A DNA stretch of 28,981 nt from M3007 sp964630705 (GCA_964630705.1 CAZVZH010000036.1:1-28981), one strand, 5' to 3'; shown: positions 8,399 through 16,307, counted from the stretch's first letter. A program made the numbers and translations. The notes: a model not told the origin generated them from the sequence alone.

Positions 8399-8436
8399 CA
8401 AGCGCTGTTCCTACCTTGGAGCGGCGCTTGTTTTTT
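8399..8436 (+). terminator. Intrinsic terminator after the bacilliredoxin gene
   Basis: A 13-bp stem (8399-8411 with 8418-8430, two G-T pairs) closes a 6-base loop (TACCTT) and is followed directly by six T (8431-8436). This is a textbook rho-independent terminator. Its 3' arm is shared with a second possible hairpin (8425-8456). Confidence 0.75.
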
Positions 8437-8456
8437 ATTTGGATAAAAAACAAGCG
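8425..8456 (+). promoter_or_regulatory. Alternative hairpin overlapping the terminator
   Basis: CGCTTGTTTTTTAT (8425-8438) is exactly complementary to 8443-8456, with loop TTGG. It uses the terminator's 3' arm and T-tract, so the two hairpins are mutually exclusive in RNA. It ends 27 bases before the transporter start. It may be an antiterminator-like element or make the terminator bidirectional; no ligand or leader peptide is visible. Confidence 0.45.
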
Positions 8457-8483
8457 GCGTTTAGTCACGAATAGAGCCGAAGC

Positions 8484-9920
8484 ATGAAGCACAACTGGTT
8501 GTCGCAACTGGCAGGTCCGCTGCTGTTTTTACTGATCGTACTGGCGCCCGCGCCGGCAGGTTTGTCAGCGCCCGCACAATACACGGCCGGCGTGACGGTC
8601 TGGATGGCGGTGTGGTGGATCACCGAAGTGACGCATACGGCGGTAACCGCGTTGTTGCCCCTGATTTTGTTTCCATTGTGCGGTGTAATGCCGCTGAAAA
8701 ACGTGTCGGCGGAGTTCGGAAACGAGATCATTTTTCTTTTTCTCGCCGGTTTTCTCTTCGGGCAAACCATCGAGCGCTGGAACCTGCACACCCGCATCGC
8801 CCTGCGCATGGTGCTTTGGCTGGGCAGTAATCCGGCGCGCATGGTGCTCGGATTTATGGTGGCAACCGCGTTTATTTCCATGTGGATTTCCAATACCGCT
8901 ACGGCGGTGATGATGACCCCGGTGGCCATAGCCGTGAGCAGCGGGCAATGGATCGGTTCGGGCCAGGACAACCGGAATTTCCGAAAAGCCCTGATGCTGG
9001 GCGTGGCCTACGCCTGCTCCATCGGCGGCCTGGCCACCATCGTCGGCACGCCGACCAACGCCATTTTCCTCGGCTATGTGCAGCAGGAACTCCATCAGAC
9101 GGTGAATTTCTGGCAATGGACCACTTTCGCCTTTCCATTCGCCGCCGTGCTGCTGCTGGTGTGCTGGGGCTTGCTCATTTGGATGTTCCCTCCGGAAAAA
9201 GACGGCCACGGCGCGGGCTACCGGCAAGCCTTGCACAGCGAACTGGAGGCCCTCGGGCCCCTCTCCGTGCCGGAACGCCGGCTCATGTACCTGTTTGGCG
9301 CCGTGATTCTCGCCTGGCTTACAGGCTCCTTGTTTTGGTACAAGTGGCTGCCCAACAGCAACGATACCGTGGTAGCCACCGCCGGCGCATTGTTGTTGTT
9401 TTTCGTGCCGGCCGGCAACGCCCATCAAGGGCAGCCGCTGCTCAACTGGGAGCATGCTTTAAAAATCCAGTGGGGCGTGCTCTTGTTTTTCGGCGGGGGG
9501 CTGGCGCTGGCCAAGGGTTTCGACGTCAGCGGCCTGGCCGTTTGGATGGGCAAACAAATGGAACAACTCAGCAGCCTGCACCCGGCGGTGATCCTGCTGG
9601 CCGTGCTGACAGTGGTGACCCTGCTGAGTGAAATCGCTTCCAACATCGCCACGGCCTCCATGATGATGCCCGTGCTGGCGGCGCTGGCCACCGCCGTGGG
9701 CGCCGACCCCTTCGGCATGCTGCTCAGCGCCGGACTAGCGGCCTCTTTCGGGTTCGGGTTGCCCGTGGCAACAGCGCCGAACACCATTGTGTTCAGCTCC
9801 GGGTATTTGAACACACGCGATATGGCCCGGGCAGGTTTTTTACTCGACGCCCTGGCCATTTTGTTATTGCTGGGCTTCCTGTATCTGGTGCTGCCGCTGG
9901 TGTGGGGCGTACATTTGTAA
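8484..9920 (+). CDS. SLC13/DASS family sodium-coupled anion or dicarboxylate transporter
   Basis: 478 residues, almost wholly hydrophobic with roughly 11-12 membrane segments in the inner membrane. The divalent anion:sodium symporter (DASS) family is recognised by two substrate/Na+ loops: SNTATAVMMTPVAIA at about 135-149 and the second-repeat counterpart EIASNIATASMMMPV near 384-398, where the usual SNT reads SNI. GVAYACSIGGLATIVGTPTNAIFLGYV (about 172-198) and FGFGLPVATAPNTIVFSSGY (about 430-450) are also family hallmarks. Substrates of the family include C4-dicarboxylates, citrate and sulfate; sequence alone does not decide. The ATG at 8484 directly precedes the first hydrophobic segment. 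It follows the bacilliredoxin gene but is separated from it by a strong terminator, so it likely has its own promoter, which I could not identify, or is controlled by read-through. Confidence 0.92.
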   Translation: MKHNWLSQLAGPLLFLLIVLAPAPAGLSAPAQYTAGVTVWMAVWWITEVTHTAVTALLPLILFPLCGVMPLKNVSAEFGNEIIFLFLAGFLFGQTIERWNLHTRIALRMVLWLGSNPARMVLGFMVATAFISMWISNTATAVMMTPVAIAVSSGQWIGSGQDNRNFRKALMLGVAYACSIGGLATIVGTPTNAIFLGYVQQELHQTVNFWQWTTFAFPFAAVLLLVCWGLLIWMFPPEKDGHGAGYRQALHSELEALGPLSVPERRLMYLFGAVILAWLTGSLFWYKWLPNSNDTVVATAGALLLFFVPAGNAHQGQPLLNWEHALKIQWGVLLFFGGGLALAKGFDVSGLAVWMGKQMEQLSSLHPAVILLAVLTVVTLLSEIASNIATASMMMPVLAALATAVGADPFGMLLSAGLAASFGFGLPVATAPNTIVFSSGYLNTRDMARAGFLLDALAILLLLGFLYLVLPLVWGVHL

Positions 9921-9944
9921 AAGATGTACACTCATCTATTTTTG
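9914..9944 (+). promoter_or_regulatory. Bacteroidota-type promoter for the aspartic protease gene
   Basis: TTTG at 9914-9917, a 19-base spacer, then TATTTTTG at 9937-9944. Both boxes and the spacing fit the Bacteroidota housekeeping consensus (TTTG, N19-21, TAnnTTTG). The -33 box lies in the last codons of the transporter. Predicted start is near 9951, about 58 bases before the ATG at 10009. Confidence 0.6.
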
Positions 9945-10008
9945 ACCCCGGGAATGGAGCAATTTGAAGAAATTGGCCAGCTTTACACTGCATTCACCCG
10001 CATTGGCT

Positions 10009-11235
10009 ATGAAATGGATTTACATTTTGGGGTGTTGGCTCACCCTGCTCAGTTCCGCGTCCGCACAAAGCGGATTTCAGGCCGTCAATAATCGCAGGCA
10101 CGTCGACATCCCCTTCGAATATATCAATGATTTTATTGTCATTACGCTCCGCTTCAACGGGTTGATCCCTTTGAAATTTATTTTCGATACCGGGGCCGAA
10201 CACACCATCCTGACCAAGCGGGAAATCAGCGATCTGTTCCGGGTACGGTACGAGCGCGAGTTCCGCGTGGCGGGCTCCGACCTGAAAACGGAACTGGTGG
10301 CCTACTTGGCACGCAATATCCGTTTCGATATTCCCGAAAAAGTATACGCGCCGGCGGAGGATATTTTGGTCTTGCAGGAGGACTATTTCCGCTTTGAAGA
10401 ATACGCCGGGGTCGATGTGCACGGCATTTTATCGGCCATGGCCTTCTCCCGCTTTATCGTAAAAATAAATTACGACCGGCAAATGCTGACCCTGTACGAC
10501 CGGGCGACCTTCGAGATGCAGGAGCGCGACTACGTTGCGGTGCCCATGGAAGTGTTCCGGAATAAAATTTACATCAACACCACTATGCAGGTGCTGCCCG
10601 ATTCGGTGGCGCCGGTCAAACTACTGATCGATACCGGGGCCGGGCTGCCGCTCCTGATGTTCACCAATACACACCCTCTGGTACGCCCGCCCGCTACCGC
10701 TATCCCCAGCAACATCGGTATGGGCCTCGGAGGCTACCTGGAGGGGTTTACCGGCCGGATACACCGCATTGCGCTGGGCAGTTTTTCACAAACAGGGGTC
10801 ATTACATATTTTCAGGAACTCGACAGCCTGGATCAGCCGGACTACCTCAACGGCCGGCACGGCCTGGTCGGCAATACCTTGCTCAGCCACTTTCAATTGA
10901 TTATCGACTATCAAAAAGGACAAATCTGGCTCAAACCCAGCCGCACGTACCGCGACGCTTTCGTGTACGACCGCAGCGGCCTGAACATCATCGCCAGCGG
11001 CCAGCATTTCAACAAATACGTGGTGCAAAATGTGTTGCCCAACTCGCCGGCAGCAGACGCGGACATCCGCCGTGACGACCAGATCCTGCGCATCCGCGGC
11101 CTGCCCACTGCGTTTTTTACCCTGGCCGATGTGCAGCGTTTTTTTCAAAAAAGCCCCGGGAAAAAGGTGCGCATGGTGATCAAACGGGGCGATCAGAAAA
11201 TTCGGAAGACGATTGTTTTGCGGGAACTGATTTGA
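10009..11235 (+). CDS. Exported two-lobe aspartic protease with C-terminal PDZ domain
   Basis: 408 residues from the ATG at 10009, which places a signal peptide at the N-terminus (MKWIYILGCWLTLLSSASAQ); a TTG 45 bases upstream would add a non-signal extension. Two retropepsin-type catalytic motifs are present: D60 in IFDTGAEHT and D208 in LIDTGAGLP. Each sits in a half of about 130 residues, so one chain could supply both aspartates, as in pepsin, rather than by dimerisation. Residues about 325-405 form a PDZ domain (NKYVVQNVLPNSPAADADIRRDDQILRI) that could bind C-termini or regulate the protease. The family is common in Bacteroidota envelopes; substrates are unknown. It has its own promoter (9914-9944) and converges on a site-2 protease gene, the stops being 2 bases apart. 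Confidence 0.9.
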   Translation: MKWIYILGCWLTLLSSASAQSGFQAVNNRRHVDIPFEYINDFIVITLRFNGLIPLKFIFDTGAEHTILTKREISDLFRVRYEREFRVAGSDLKTELVAYLARNIRFDIPEKVYAPAEDILVLQEDYFRFEEYAGVDVHGILSAMAFSRFIVKINYDRQMLTLYDRATFEMQERDYVAVPMEVFRNKIYINTTMQVLPDSVAPVKLLIDTGAGLPLLMFTNTHPLVRPPATAIPSNIGMGLGGYLEGFTGRIHRIALGSFSQTGVITYFQELDSLDQPDYLNGRHGLVGNTLLSHFQLIIDYQKGQIWLKPSRTYRDAFVYDRSGLNIIASGQHFNKYVVQNVLPNSPAADADIRRDDQILRIRGLPTAFFTLADVQRFFQKSPGKKVRMVIKRGDQKIRKTIVLRELI

Positions 11236-11237
11236 GT

Positions 11238-12413
11238 CTACCGCGCAGTATGCAGCCGCAAAAAATTCTGCAAACCCGCCTGGTCGATCACCCCGATGAT
11301 GCGCCCTTCGTCGGCTACGGCTACAATGCCAATGCCGCCCGGCTGGAGCAGGTGGTACACGTGTTCCAGCCCTTGGTCTTGGTGCACTACCCTCACCTGC
11401 GGGCGCAAGTAGATGGCGATTTCAGCGCTCAGGTCATTTTTTCGGAGGGCGGCGACGATCTGCGGCTCCTCCAGAATACCCACCGGGCGGTCTTCCAGGT
11501 CGAACACCAGGAAATGGCGTTCCAGCCCTTGCTGGAGCAGGGCGACGGGCGTTTGCATCCAGTCGTTGGCGGTGAGCCGGGCGAATTGCGGCCGCATGAC
11601 GTCGCGGGCTTTGAAGCGCCGCAGCAGCGCGTCGAGGCGCACCATGGCGTTTTCGGTGCGCGCGGTGATAAATACGAAAAAGCCGATCAGCGCCAGGGTA
11701 ATGCCGAAGCCCCACAAGCCGGTGACGCCGGCGAAAACGAACAACAGCGCGATCGCCTGCCCCAGCCAGGTGGCGATTTGCGTGGCGCGCACCCGGCCCA
11801 GGCGGATGGAGAGCAAGGAGCGGAGGATACGCCCGCCGTCCATGGGAAATGCCGGCACCAGGTTGAACAGCACCAGAATGACATTGGTAACCAGCAATAA
11901 GGTGAAAAAATACAAAAACCAGGCGGTGGGGATGCCGTTTTCATCCACCAAGCCCGTGCTGTCGACGGCTTCGCTGCCGGTTGCGTCAACGGAAAAAAAC
12001 TGTCCCAACGACCAGTTAAAAAGTTCCCACCGCTCGCCTTGGAACAACACGGCAGCCAGCGCGAACAGCAGGATGGCAATGGCCACATTCACCAGCGGCC
12101 CAGCGATGGCCACCAAAAATTCCTGGATCGGTTTTTCCGGCATGCGCTCCAGGCGGGCTATGCCGCCGATGGGGGTCAGAATGATGTCTTGGGTACGCAC
12201 GCCGTAGCGCCGCGCCATCAGCGCGTGGCCGTATTCGTGCAACAAGACGCAGCCAAACACCGCACTAATATAGCCAATAAGCCACAGGGTGCCTGTCGCG
12301 CTGAAGTTGTTGGTAAACCCTACCCAGAGGGCGAAGAGAAAGATCAAGCCGAAACTCCAGTGCAGGTGTACCGGAATTCCCAGCCAGGTAAATAATTTGA
12401 GCGAGCCGCGCAT
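11238..12413 (-). CDS. Site-2 protease family metalloprotease with CBS domains
   Basis: 391 residues. The zinc-protease motif is H59-E-Y-G-H63 in LLHEYGHALMARR within a membrane segment, and the second S2P motif NLVPAFPMDGG supplies the third ligand D192. About five to six membrane segments occupy residues 15-245, with a loop of about 40 residues (125-165). Residues about 265-385 form a CBS pair (ARDVMRPQFARLTANDW; then GIGIVAVADEGRIIGVID) as in the Rip3/SpoIVFB-like group, where nucleotide binding may gate cleavage. Such enzymes cut membrane-embedded substrates, for example anti-sigma factors or signal-peptide remnants. It lies 17 bases after the methyltransferase gene on the same strand, probably in one transcript. 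No sigma or anti-sigma gene is adjacent, so the substrate is not indicated. Confidence 0.94.
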   Translation of the reverse strand: MRGSLKLFTWLGIPVHLHWSFGLIFLFALWVGFTNNFSATGTLWLIGYISAVFGCVLLHEYGHALMARRYGVRTQDIILTPIGGIARLERMPEKPIQEFLVAIAGPLVNVAIAILLFALAAVLFQGERWELFNWSLGQFFSVDATGSEAVDSTGLVDENGIPTAWFLYFFTLLLVTNVILVLFNLVPAFPMDGGRILRSLLSIRLGRVRATQIATWLGQAIALLFVFAGVTGLWGFGITLALIGFFVFITARTENAMVRLDALLRRFKARDVMRPQFARLTANDWMQTPVALLQQGLERHFLVFDLEDRPVGILEEPQIVAALRKNDLSAEIAIYLRPQVRVVHQDQGLEHVYHLLQPGGIGIVAVADEGRIIGVIDQAGLQNFLRLHTAR

Positions 12414-12430
12414 GAGTAAGCGTTATAGTT

Positions 12431-13168
12431 TCAGGGTTTTTTTGCCAAAATGATGTACTGGTAGTCGAGTGCTTCGTTGTCGATGGTAGAAACCAAAAAT
12501 CCGGCCGCCAGCAGTTCGTCTTCCACCTGCCCGACAGCCACTTTGTAGGCGTCGTCGGGACCGATAGGCAGGCTGTTTTTCTTAAAATCGATGATCAGCA
12601 GATCGGCGTTCGTTTTCATGCCTTTGGCCAGTGTCCGCAGGTATGTTACCCGGTTTTCGATGTATCCATAGGTATTGACAATGATAACAGCATCGGCTTC
12701 TTCCGGTTGCAAACTTGGGTCGTCGGGGTGGGCCAGCCGGCTTTCGAAGCGGCTGCGGTATTGTTCGGGAAGGCGCACTTTGATGCTGTCCATGAAAGCG
12801 ATGGAGCGCGGGTCGATGTCCACGCCGATTACTTTTTCAGCCAGAGGCACCATGCGAAAGGTGAAATAACCGCTGCCGGCGCCGATATCGACCACCGTTT
12901 TGCCCCGAAGATCGCCCAGCATGGAAATGACCATGTTCGGTTTTTGCCAGATGACGCGGTCTTTGCTTTCGTAGTCGGAAATCAGGTTTTCAAAACTACC
13001 TCCGCTGCCGGAGTGTGCGGCGGGCGATTCATTGCTGGTAGCCAGAGGCGAGGGTGTTTCGCGGGTCATCGCCGGGCTATCGGTTGCACGGGGCGGGGCC
13101 TCGCCATTGCACGAAAGCAAGCTGACGAGGACTGATATGTAAAAAAGTAAATGTAAAATGCGCATCAT
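12431..13168 (-). CDS. Lipoprotein-like class I SAM-dependent methyltransferase
   Basis: 245 residues. The N-terminus MMRILHLLFYISVLVSLLSCN is a lipoprotein signal with lipobox LLSC (lipidated Cys C20, Asn at +2), then a Ser/Thr/Pro-rich linker to about residue 58. The rest is a Rossmann-fold methyltransferase: motif I VVDIGAGSGYF (92-102), acidic motif GVDIDP (115-120), and DAVIIVNTYGYIE further on. Mature protein should be outside the cytoplasm, where SAM is not known to be available, so either the signal is not used, SAM is supplied somehow, or the fold is repurposed. Exported methyltransferase-fold proteins of this kind recur in Bacteroidota annotations. It is the first gene of a likely pair with the downstream site-2 protease. 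A -7-like TACTTTTG lies 21 bases upstream of the start. Confidence 0.88.
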   Translation of the reverse strand: MMRILHLLFYISVLVSLLSCNGEAPPRATDSPAMTRETPSPLATSNESPAAHSGSGGSFENLISDYESKDRVIWQKPNMVISMLGDLRGKTVVDIGAGSGYFTFRMVPLAEKVIGVDIDPRSIAFMDSIKVRLPEQYRSRFESRLAHPDDPSLQPEEADAVIIVNTYGYIENRVTYLRTLAKGMKTNADLLIIDFKKNSLPIGPDDAYKVAVGQVEDELLAAGFLVSTIDNEALDYQYIILAKKP

Positions 13169-13188
13169 AGGCTTTTTCTAAAACGCCT

Positions 13189-13196
13189 CAAAAGTA
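13189..13196 (-). promoter_or_regulatory. Candidate -7 box for the methyltransferase/site-2 protease pair
   Basis: Read on the minus strand this is TACTTTTG, a full match to TAnnTTTG, ending 20 bases before the start codon at 13168. The nearest TTTG (13227-13224) is 27 bases away, longer than the usual 19-21 spacer, so confidence is limited. Confidence 0.35.
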
Positions 13197-13282
13197 GGGA
13201 AGTTCGACCAATCGGGATTTTATCAAATCGGCCGGCGCCGGGCCTCCACCGTCAAAAATACAGCACGCGCCTGTCAATCGTC

Positions 13283-13290
13283 TATCTTTG
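13283..13290 (+). promoter_or_regulatory. Candidate -7 box for the O-antigen-ligase-like gene
   Basis: TATCTTTG matches TAnnTTTG exactly and lies 40 bases before the ATG at 13331. No TTTG is present at the expected upstream distance. The predicted transcript start is near 13297. Confidence 0.4.
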
Positions 13291-13330
13291 CCGGCAGACA
13301 AGCCCGGCAAACGGGCTGTCCGCCCTGTAC

Positions 13331-14656
13331 ATGCACCCACCCCTTTCATTTGTACGCAGCTGGGCCCGACGGCCGGAAGCGCCATCGGAAGCCGCTGTTT
13401 TTTTTGCCCTGGCTCTGGTCGTGAGTTTACCCGTAGCGCCCTTCGTGCTTTCGCTGAGCATGTGGTTTTTGGTGTTTACGGCATTTTGGTCGGCCCTGCG
13501 GGATAGCGGGCAGGCGCAGAAAAACCAGAGCGGGATACTGCTCCTGACGGGCCGGGTGCTGGCGTTTTCTTTCAGGCGGCTTTTCACCCAACCGGCATAT
13601 GCCGCCATGCTGCTGTTGCTGTTGGCGCCTGCGCTGAGCGGCTTATGGTCGGACGACGGCTGGTACTGGCTGGCCCGGGTGCGGGTACGCCTGCCTTTTT
13701 TGGTGTTGCCCTGGGTGTTTGCCAATCTGCCAGCATTGAGTACGCGCCAGTTGAACCTGGTTTTGTATGGTTTGGTCATTTGGATGACGGCGCTTTGCCT
13801 GGGCGTAGGAGCAAATTATTTTTTGCACTATGCCGAAATTCTGGACGCCATGCGCGAGGGTCGTCCGATTCCGGTACCCCGCAATCATATCCGGTTCAGC
13901 CTGCTGGTGGGCACGGCCGTGCTGGCGGGCGGTTGGCTGTGGCAGCAGCGCTGGGTGTGGCGCTTTGCCTGGGAGCGCTCAGCCCTGGGTGCGGCAGTTG
14001 TTTTTCTGTTTGTATTTGTACACGTTTTGTCGGTGCGCAGCGGCCTCGCAGCCTTGTACACCGCTCTGTTGATCAGCCTGGTATGCTGGGTGTGGCGCTC
14101 CCGAAAATGGTCGGTCGCCCTGGCCGCGCTGATCTTGCTCTTCCTGGCGCCCTGGTTGGCCATCCAAACTATGCCGAGCCTTAAACAAAAACTGGCTTAC
14201 ACGGTGTACGACTGGCAGCAATACCGTGAAAATACCGGCGCCACCTATTCAGATGCCGAACGCTGGGTATCGCTCAAAACCGGTTGGCAGATCTGGCAGG
14301 AGCACCCCTGGCTCGGCGTGGGCGCCGGCGATTTGCAAGTAGAAACAAAGGCTGCCATCGCCCGGAATTTCCCCGGCTACACCGACACGCCCAAACTGCC
14401 ACACAACCAGTTTTTGTACATCCTGGCCGGCACAGGCCTGTTTGGGTTGGCCTTGAGCCTGCTGGGTTGGCTGGTTCCGGTGTTTGCCGGCCCGCAACGA
14501 TCCGATGCATTGGTTTTGGCTTTTCAGGGCATGGCCTGGACCTCCTTTTTGGTGGAATATACCCTCGAGACGGCGATCGGCCTGGGCTGGTTTTTGTTTT
14601 TTACCTTGTGGTTTTTAAAACGGGCCCGCGACGGCCGGAACGCCACACAGGGATAG
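13331..14656 (+). CDS. O-antigen ligase / polymerase (Wzy/WaaL-like) membrane protein
   Basis: 441 residues with about 10-12 hydrophobic segments, an inner-membrane protein. The family signature is a large extracytoplasmic loop after the middle helices: KLAYTVYDWQQYRENTG, then SLKTGWQIWQEHPWLGVGAGDL near 315-336 and PHNQFLYILAGTGLFGL near 355-375; the HPWxGxGxGD and PHNxxL motifs are typical of O-antigen ligases. An Arg at RSGLAALYT (about 236) is also typical. Such proteins join or polymerise lipid-linked glycans onto lipid A, other lipids or proteins. There are no other glycan-assembly genes in the same direction, although a glycosyltransferase lies about 2 kb away on the opposite strand. 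The ATG at 13331 is 40 bases after a candidate promoter. rsmA follows after 15 bases, so co-transcription is likely. Confidence 0.85.
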   Translation: MHPPLSFVRSWARRPEAPSEAAVFFALALVVSLPVAPFVLSLSMWFLVFTAFWSALRDSGQAQKNQSGILLLTGRVLAFSFRRLFTQPAYAAMLLLLLAPALSGLWSDDGWYWLARVRVRLPFLVLPWVFANLPALSTRQLNLVLYGLVIWMTALCLGVGANYFLHYAEILDAMREGRPIPVPRNHIRFSLLVGTAVLAGGWLWQQRWVWRFAWERSALGAAVVFLFVFVHVLSVRSGLAALYTALLISLVCWVWRSRKWSVALAALILLFLAPWLAIQTMPSLKQKLAYTVYDWQQYRENTGATYSDAERWVSLKTGWQIWQEHPWLGVGAGDLQVETKAAIARNFPGYTDTPKLPHNQFLYILAGTGLFGLALSLLGWLVPVFAGPQRSDALVLAFQGMAWTSFLVEYTLETAIGLGWFLFFTLWFLKRARDGRNATQG

Positions 14657-14671
14657 ATTTTTCAGAAAAAT

Positions 14672-15460
14672 ATGTACGCAAAAAAATCCTACGGCCAGCA
14701 TTTTTTAAAAAACGACAGCATCGCGGCGCGCATCGCCGGCGGTCTCCGCCAGGCGCAAACCACCGGCCTGGTGCTCGAAGTGGGGCCCGGAACGGGCATG
14801 CTTACCCGGCAGCTGCTGGAGCTGAAGGGCTTCGAATTGTATGCCGTGGAAGCCGACCGCGACATGGTGGCCTACCTCCAACAACATTTTCCAGACCTGC
14901 TGGGCCGCCTGATCGAGCAGGATTTCCTGGCCTTCAACCCGGCGACATTTTTTGAAAACCGCCCTTTTTGCCTGATCGGCAACTTTCCGTACAACATCAG
15001 CACCCAGATTTTTTTTAAAATGCTCGACTACCGCCGGCAAATACCTGAAATGGTGGGCATGTTTCAAAAAGAAGTGGCCGACCGCGTGGTGGCCCCGCCG
15101 GGCAGCAAAGTGTACGGCATCACCAGCGTGCTGATGCAGGCGTTTTACCAAACCGAATACTTGTTCACCGTGGAGCGCGGCTCGTTTCACCCGCCGCCAA
15201 AGGTGCTCTCGGCGGTCATTCGCCTGAGCCGAAAAGAAAAACTGGAGCTCGACTGCGACGAACGCCTGTTTCGACAAATCGTCAAAACGGCGTTCAACCA
15301 GCGGCGCAAAATGCTGCGCAACACTTTGAAGCCCTTTTTTTCCGCCGACTTGCTGATGAACGACCCCTATTTCGAACAACGTCCCGAGCGACTAGGCTGG
15401 CAAGATTACGTACAGCTCGCCCAACGCGCCGGCGGCGGAAATGCCGAAAAAAATGGCTGA
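14672..15460 (+). CDS. rsmA: 16S rRNA (adenine1518-N6/adenine1519-N6)-dimethyltransferase
   Basis: 262 residues, normal length for RsmA (KsgA), which dimethylates two adjacent adenines in helix 45 of 16S rRNA late in small-subunit assembly. Signatures: N-terminal KKSYGQHFLKN, SAM motif I LEVGPGTGMLT, acidic motif AVEADRDM, the catalytic motif NFPYNIS (usually NLPYN), then FQKEVADRV, and the C-terminal helical RNA-binding domain with KTAFNQRRKMLRNTL. Cytoplasmic. It starts 15 bases after the O-antigen-ligase-like gene, and its last 20 bases overlap the next gene, so translation of the two is probably coupled. The identification is secure, including the start at the family-typical MYAKKSYGQ. 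Confidence 0.97.
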   Translation: MYAKKSYGQHFLKNDSIAARIAGGLRQAQTTGLVLEVGPGTGMLTRQLLELKGFELYAVEADRDMVAYLQQHFPDLLGRLIEQDFLAFNPATFFENRPFCLIGNFPYNISTQIFFKMLDYRRQIPEMVGMFQKEVADRVVAPPGSKVYGITSVLMQAFYQTEYLFTVERGSFHPPPKVLSAVIRLSRKEKLELDCDERLFRQIVKTAFNQRRKMLRNTLKPFFSADLLMNDPYFEQRPERLGWQDYVQLAQRAGGGNAEKNG

Positions 15461-15803
15461 GCAGCAACCCAGCTACTTCGATCTGGTGTATGCCGTGGTG
15501 CGTGAGGTGCCGCCTGGCCGCATCACCACTTACGGCGCCATTGCCGACTTTCTGGCCTTGGGCGCAGCGCGTATGGTCGGCTGGGCACTCAACAACAGCT
15601 TCTCCAGCGATGGCGTGCCCGCTCATCGCGTGGTGAACCGCAAGGGCGAACTCAGCGGGCGGCATCATTTTGCCACGCCGACTTTGATGGCCGAACTATT
15701 AGAAGCGGAAGGCGTCCGGGTGGAAGCCGACCGGGTGGTGGATTTCAACCGGCATTTTTGGCATCCGGCCGAGGGTTTGGGCGAGGATTGGGAGGCGTTC
15801 TGA
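15441..15803 (+). CDS. Alkyltransferase-like (ATL) MGMT-family DNA-binding protein
   Basis: 120 residues, corresponding to only the C-terminal DNA-binding domain of O6-methylguanine-DNA methyltransferase. The active-site PCHR of true MGMT reads P60-A61-H62-R63 (GVPAHRVVNRKGELSG), so the acceptor Cys is absent and it cannot transfer alkyl groups to itself. Other family parts are present: VPPGRITTYGAIADFLA (helix-turn-helix region, with the nucleotide-flipping Arg probably in AARMVGWAL). ATL proteins bind O6-alkylguanine and hand the lesion to nucleotide excision repair. It overlaps rsmA by 20 bases; if the second Met (15453) is used, the overlap is 8. No other repair gene is adjacent. The ATL call follows from the Cys-to-Ala change, which is usual in Bacteroidota homologues. 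Confidence 0.9.
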   Translation: MPKKMAEQQPSYFDLVYAVVREVPPGRITTYGAIADFLALGAARMVGWALNNSFSSDGVPAHRVVNRKGELSGRHHFATPTLMAELLEAEGVRVEADRVVDFNRHFWHPAEGLGEDWEAF

Positions 15804-15845
15804 CCAGGAGTATGTCTAAATTTCGGCCACACCGGCCGGCTTGTT

Positions 15846-16307
15846 TTACTTCCTTTTTTTAAAAAACTTGGGCGCTACCACCAGCAAGCCGAACGATTCG
15901 CAATCTTCCTTGGTCGTTTTGGCGTGATGGGCGCCGTGGGCGCGCAGGATGGCGCGCGAGTAGCGGCTGTCGAGCTGGCGAAACCAGCTGAAGCGCTGGT
16001 GGATGTAGACATCGTGAATCAAAAAGTAGGTAAGGCCGTAGAGCGAAATACCGACGCCGATAAACAACACCCAAAAGTGCGTTGTCAGCCCGCCGACGAG
16101 GTAGCAAAGCATGCTGGGAATGGCGAAAACCAGAAAAAACCGGTCGTTCTTTTCAAAGAAACCATGCTTTTCGTGCTTGGGCCGGTGGTGGTCTTCGTGC
16201 CAGCTCCACAGCCAGCCGTGCATGAGGTATTTGTGCGTAAACCAGGCCATAAATTCCATGCCTACGTAGGCGGCCAGGGTAATGAGCGAGTAAGCGAACC
16301 AAGTCAT
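15846..16307 (-). CDS. crtZ: Beta-carotene hydroxylase-like (CrtZ) fatty acid hydroxylase superfamily protein
   Basis: 153 residues from the ATG at 16307 (MTWFAYSLITL), which fits the CrtZ family start; an in-frame ATG at 16328 adds seven residues. All four His clusters of the di-iron hydroxylases are present: H25/H30 (HKYLMH), H37/H40/H41 (HEDHH), H98/H103 (HDVYIH) and H124/H127/H128 (HGAHH). Membrane helices lie at about 4-23 and in the 58-97 region. CrtZ hydroxylates the rings of beta-carotene to zeaxanthin, the yellow pigment common in Bacteroidota. No other carotenoid gene (crtB, crtI, crtY) is in the window. The gene follows the glycosyltransferase on the same strand with 66 bases between them (45 if the longer start is used). 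The call is strong for the superfamily and good for CrtZ itself. Confidence 0.88.
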   Translation of the reverse strand: MTWFAYSLITLAAYVGMEFMAWFTHKYLMHGWLWSWHEDHHRPKHEKHGFFEKNDRFFLVFAIPSMLCYLVGGLTTHFWVLFIGVGISLYGLTYFLIHDVYIHQRFSWFRQLDSRYSRAILRAHGAHHAKTTKEDCESFGLLVVAPKFFKKRK

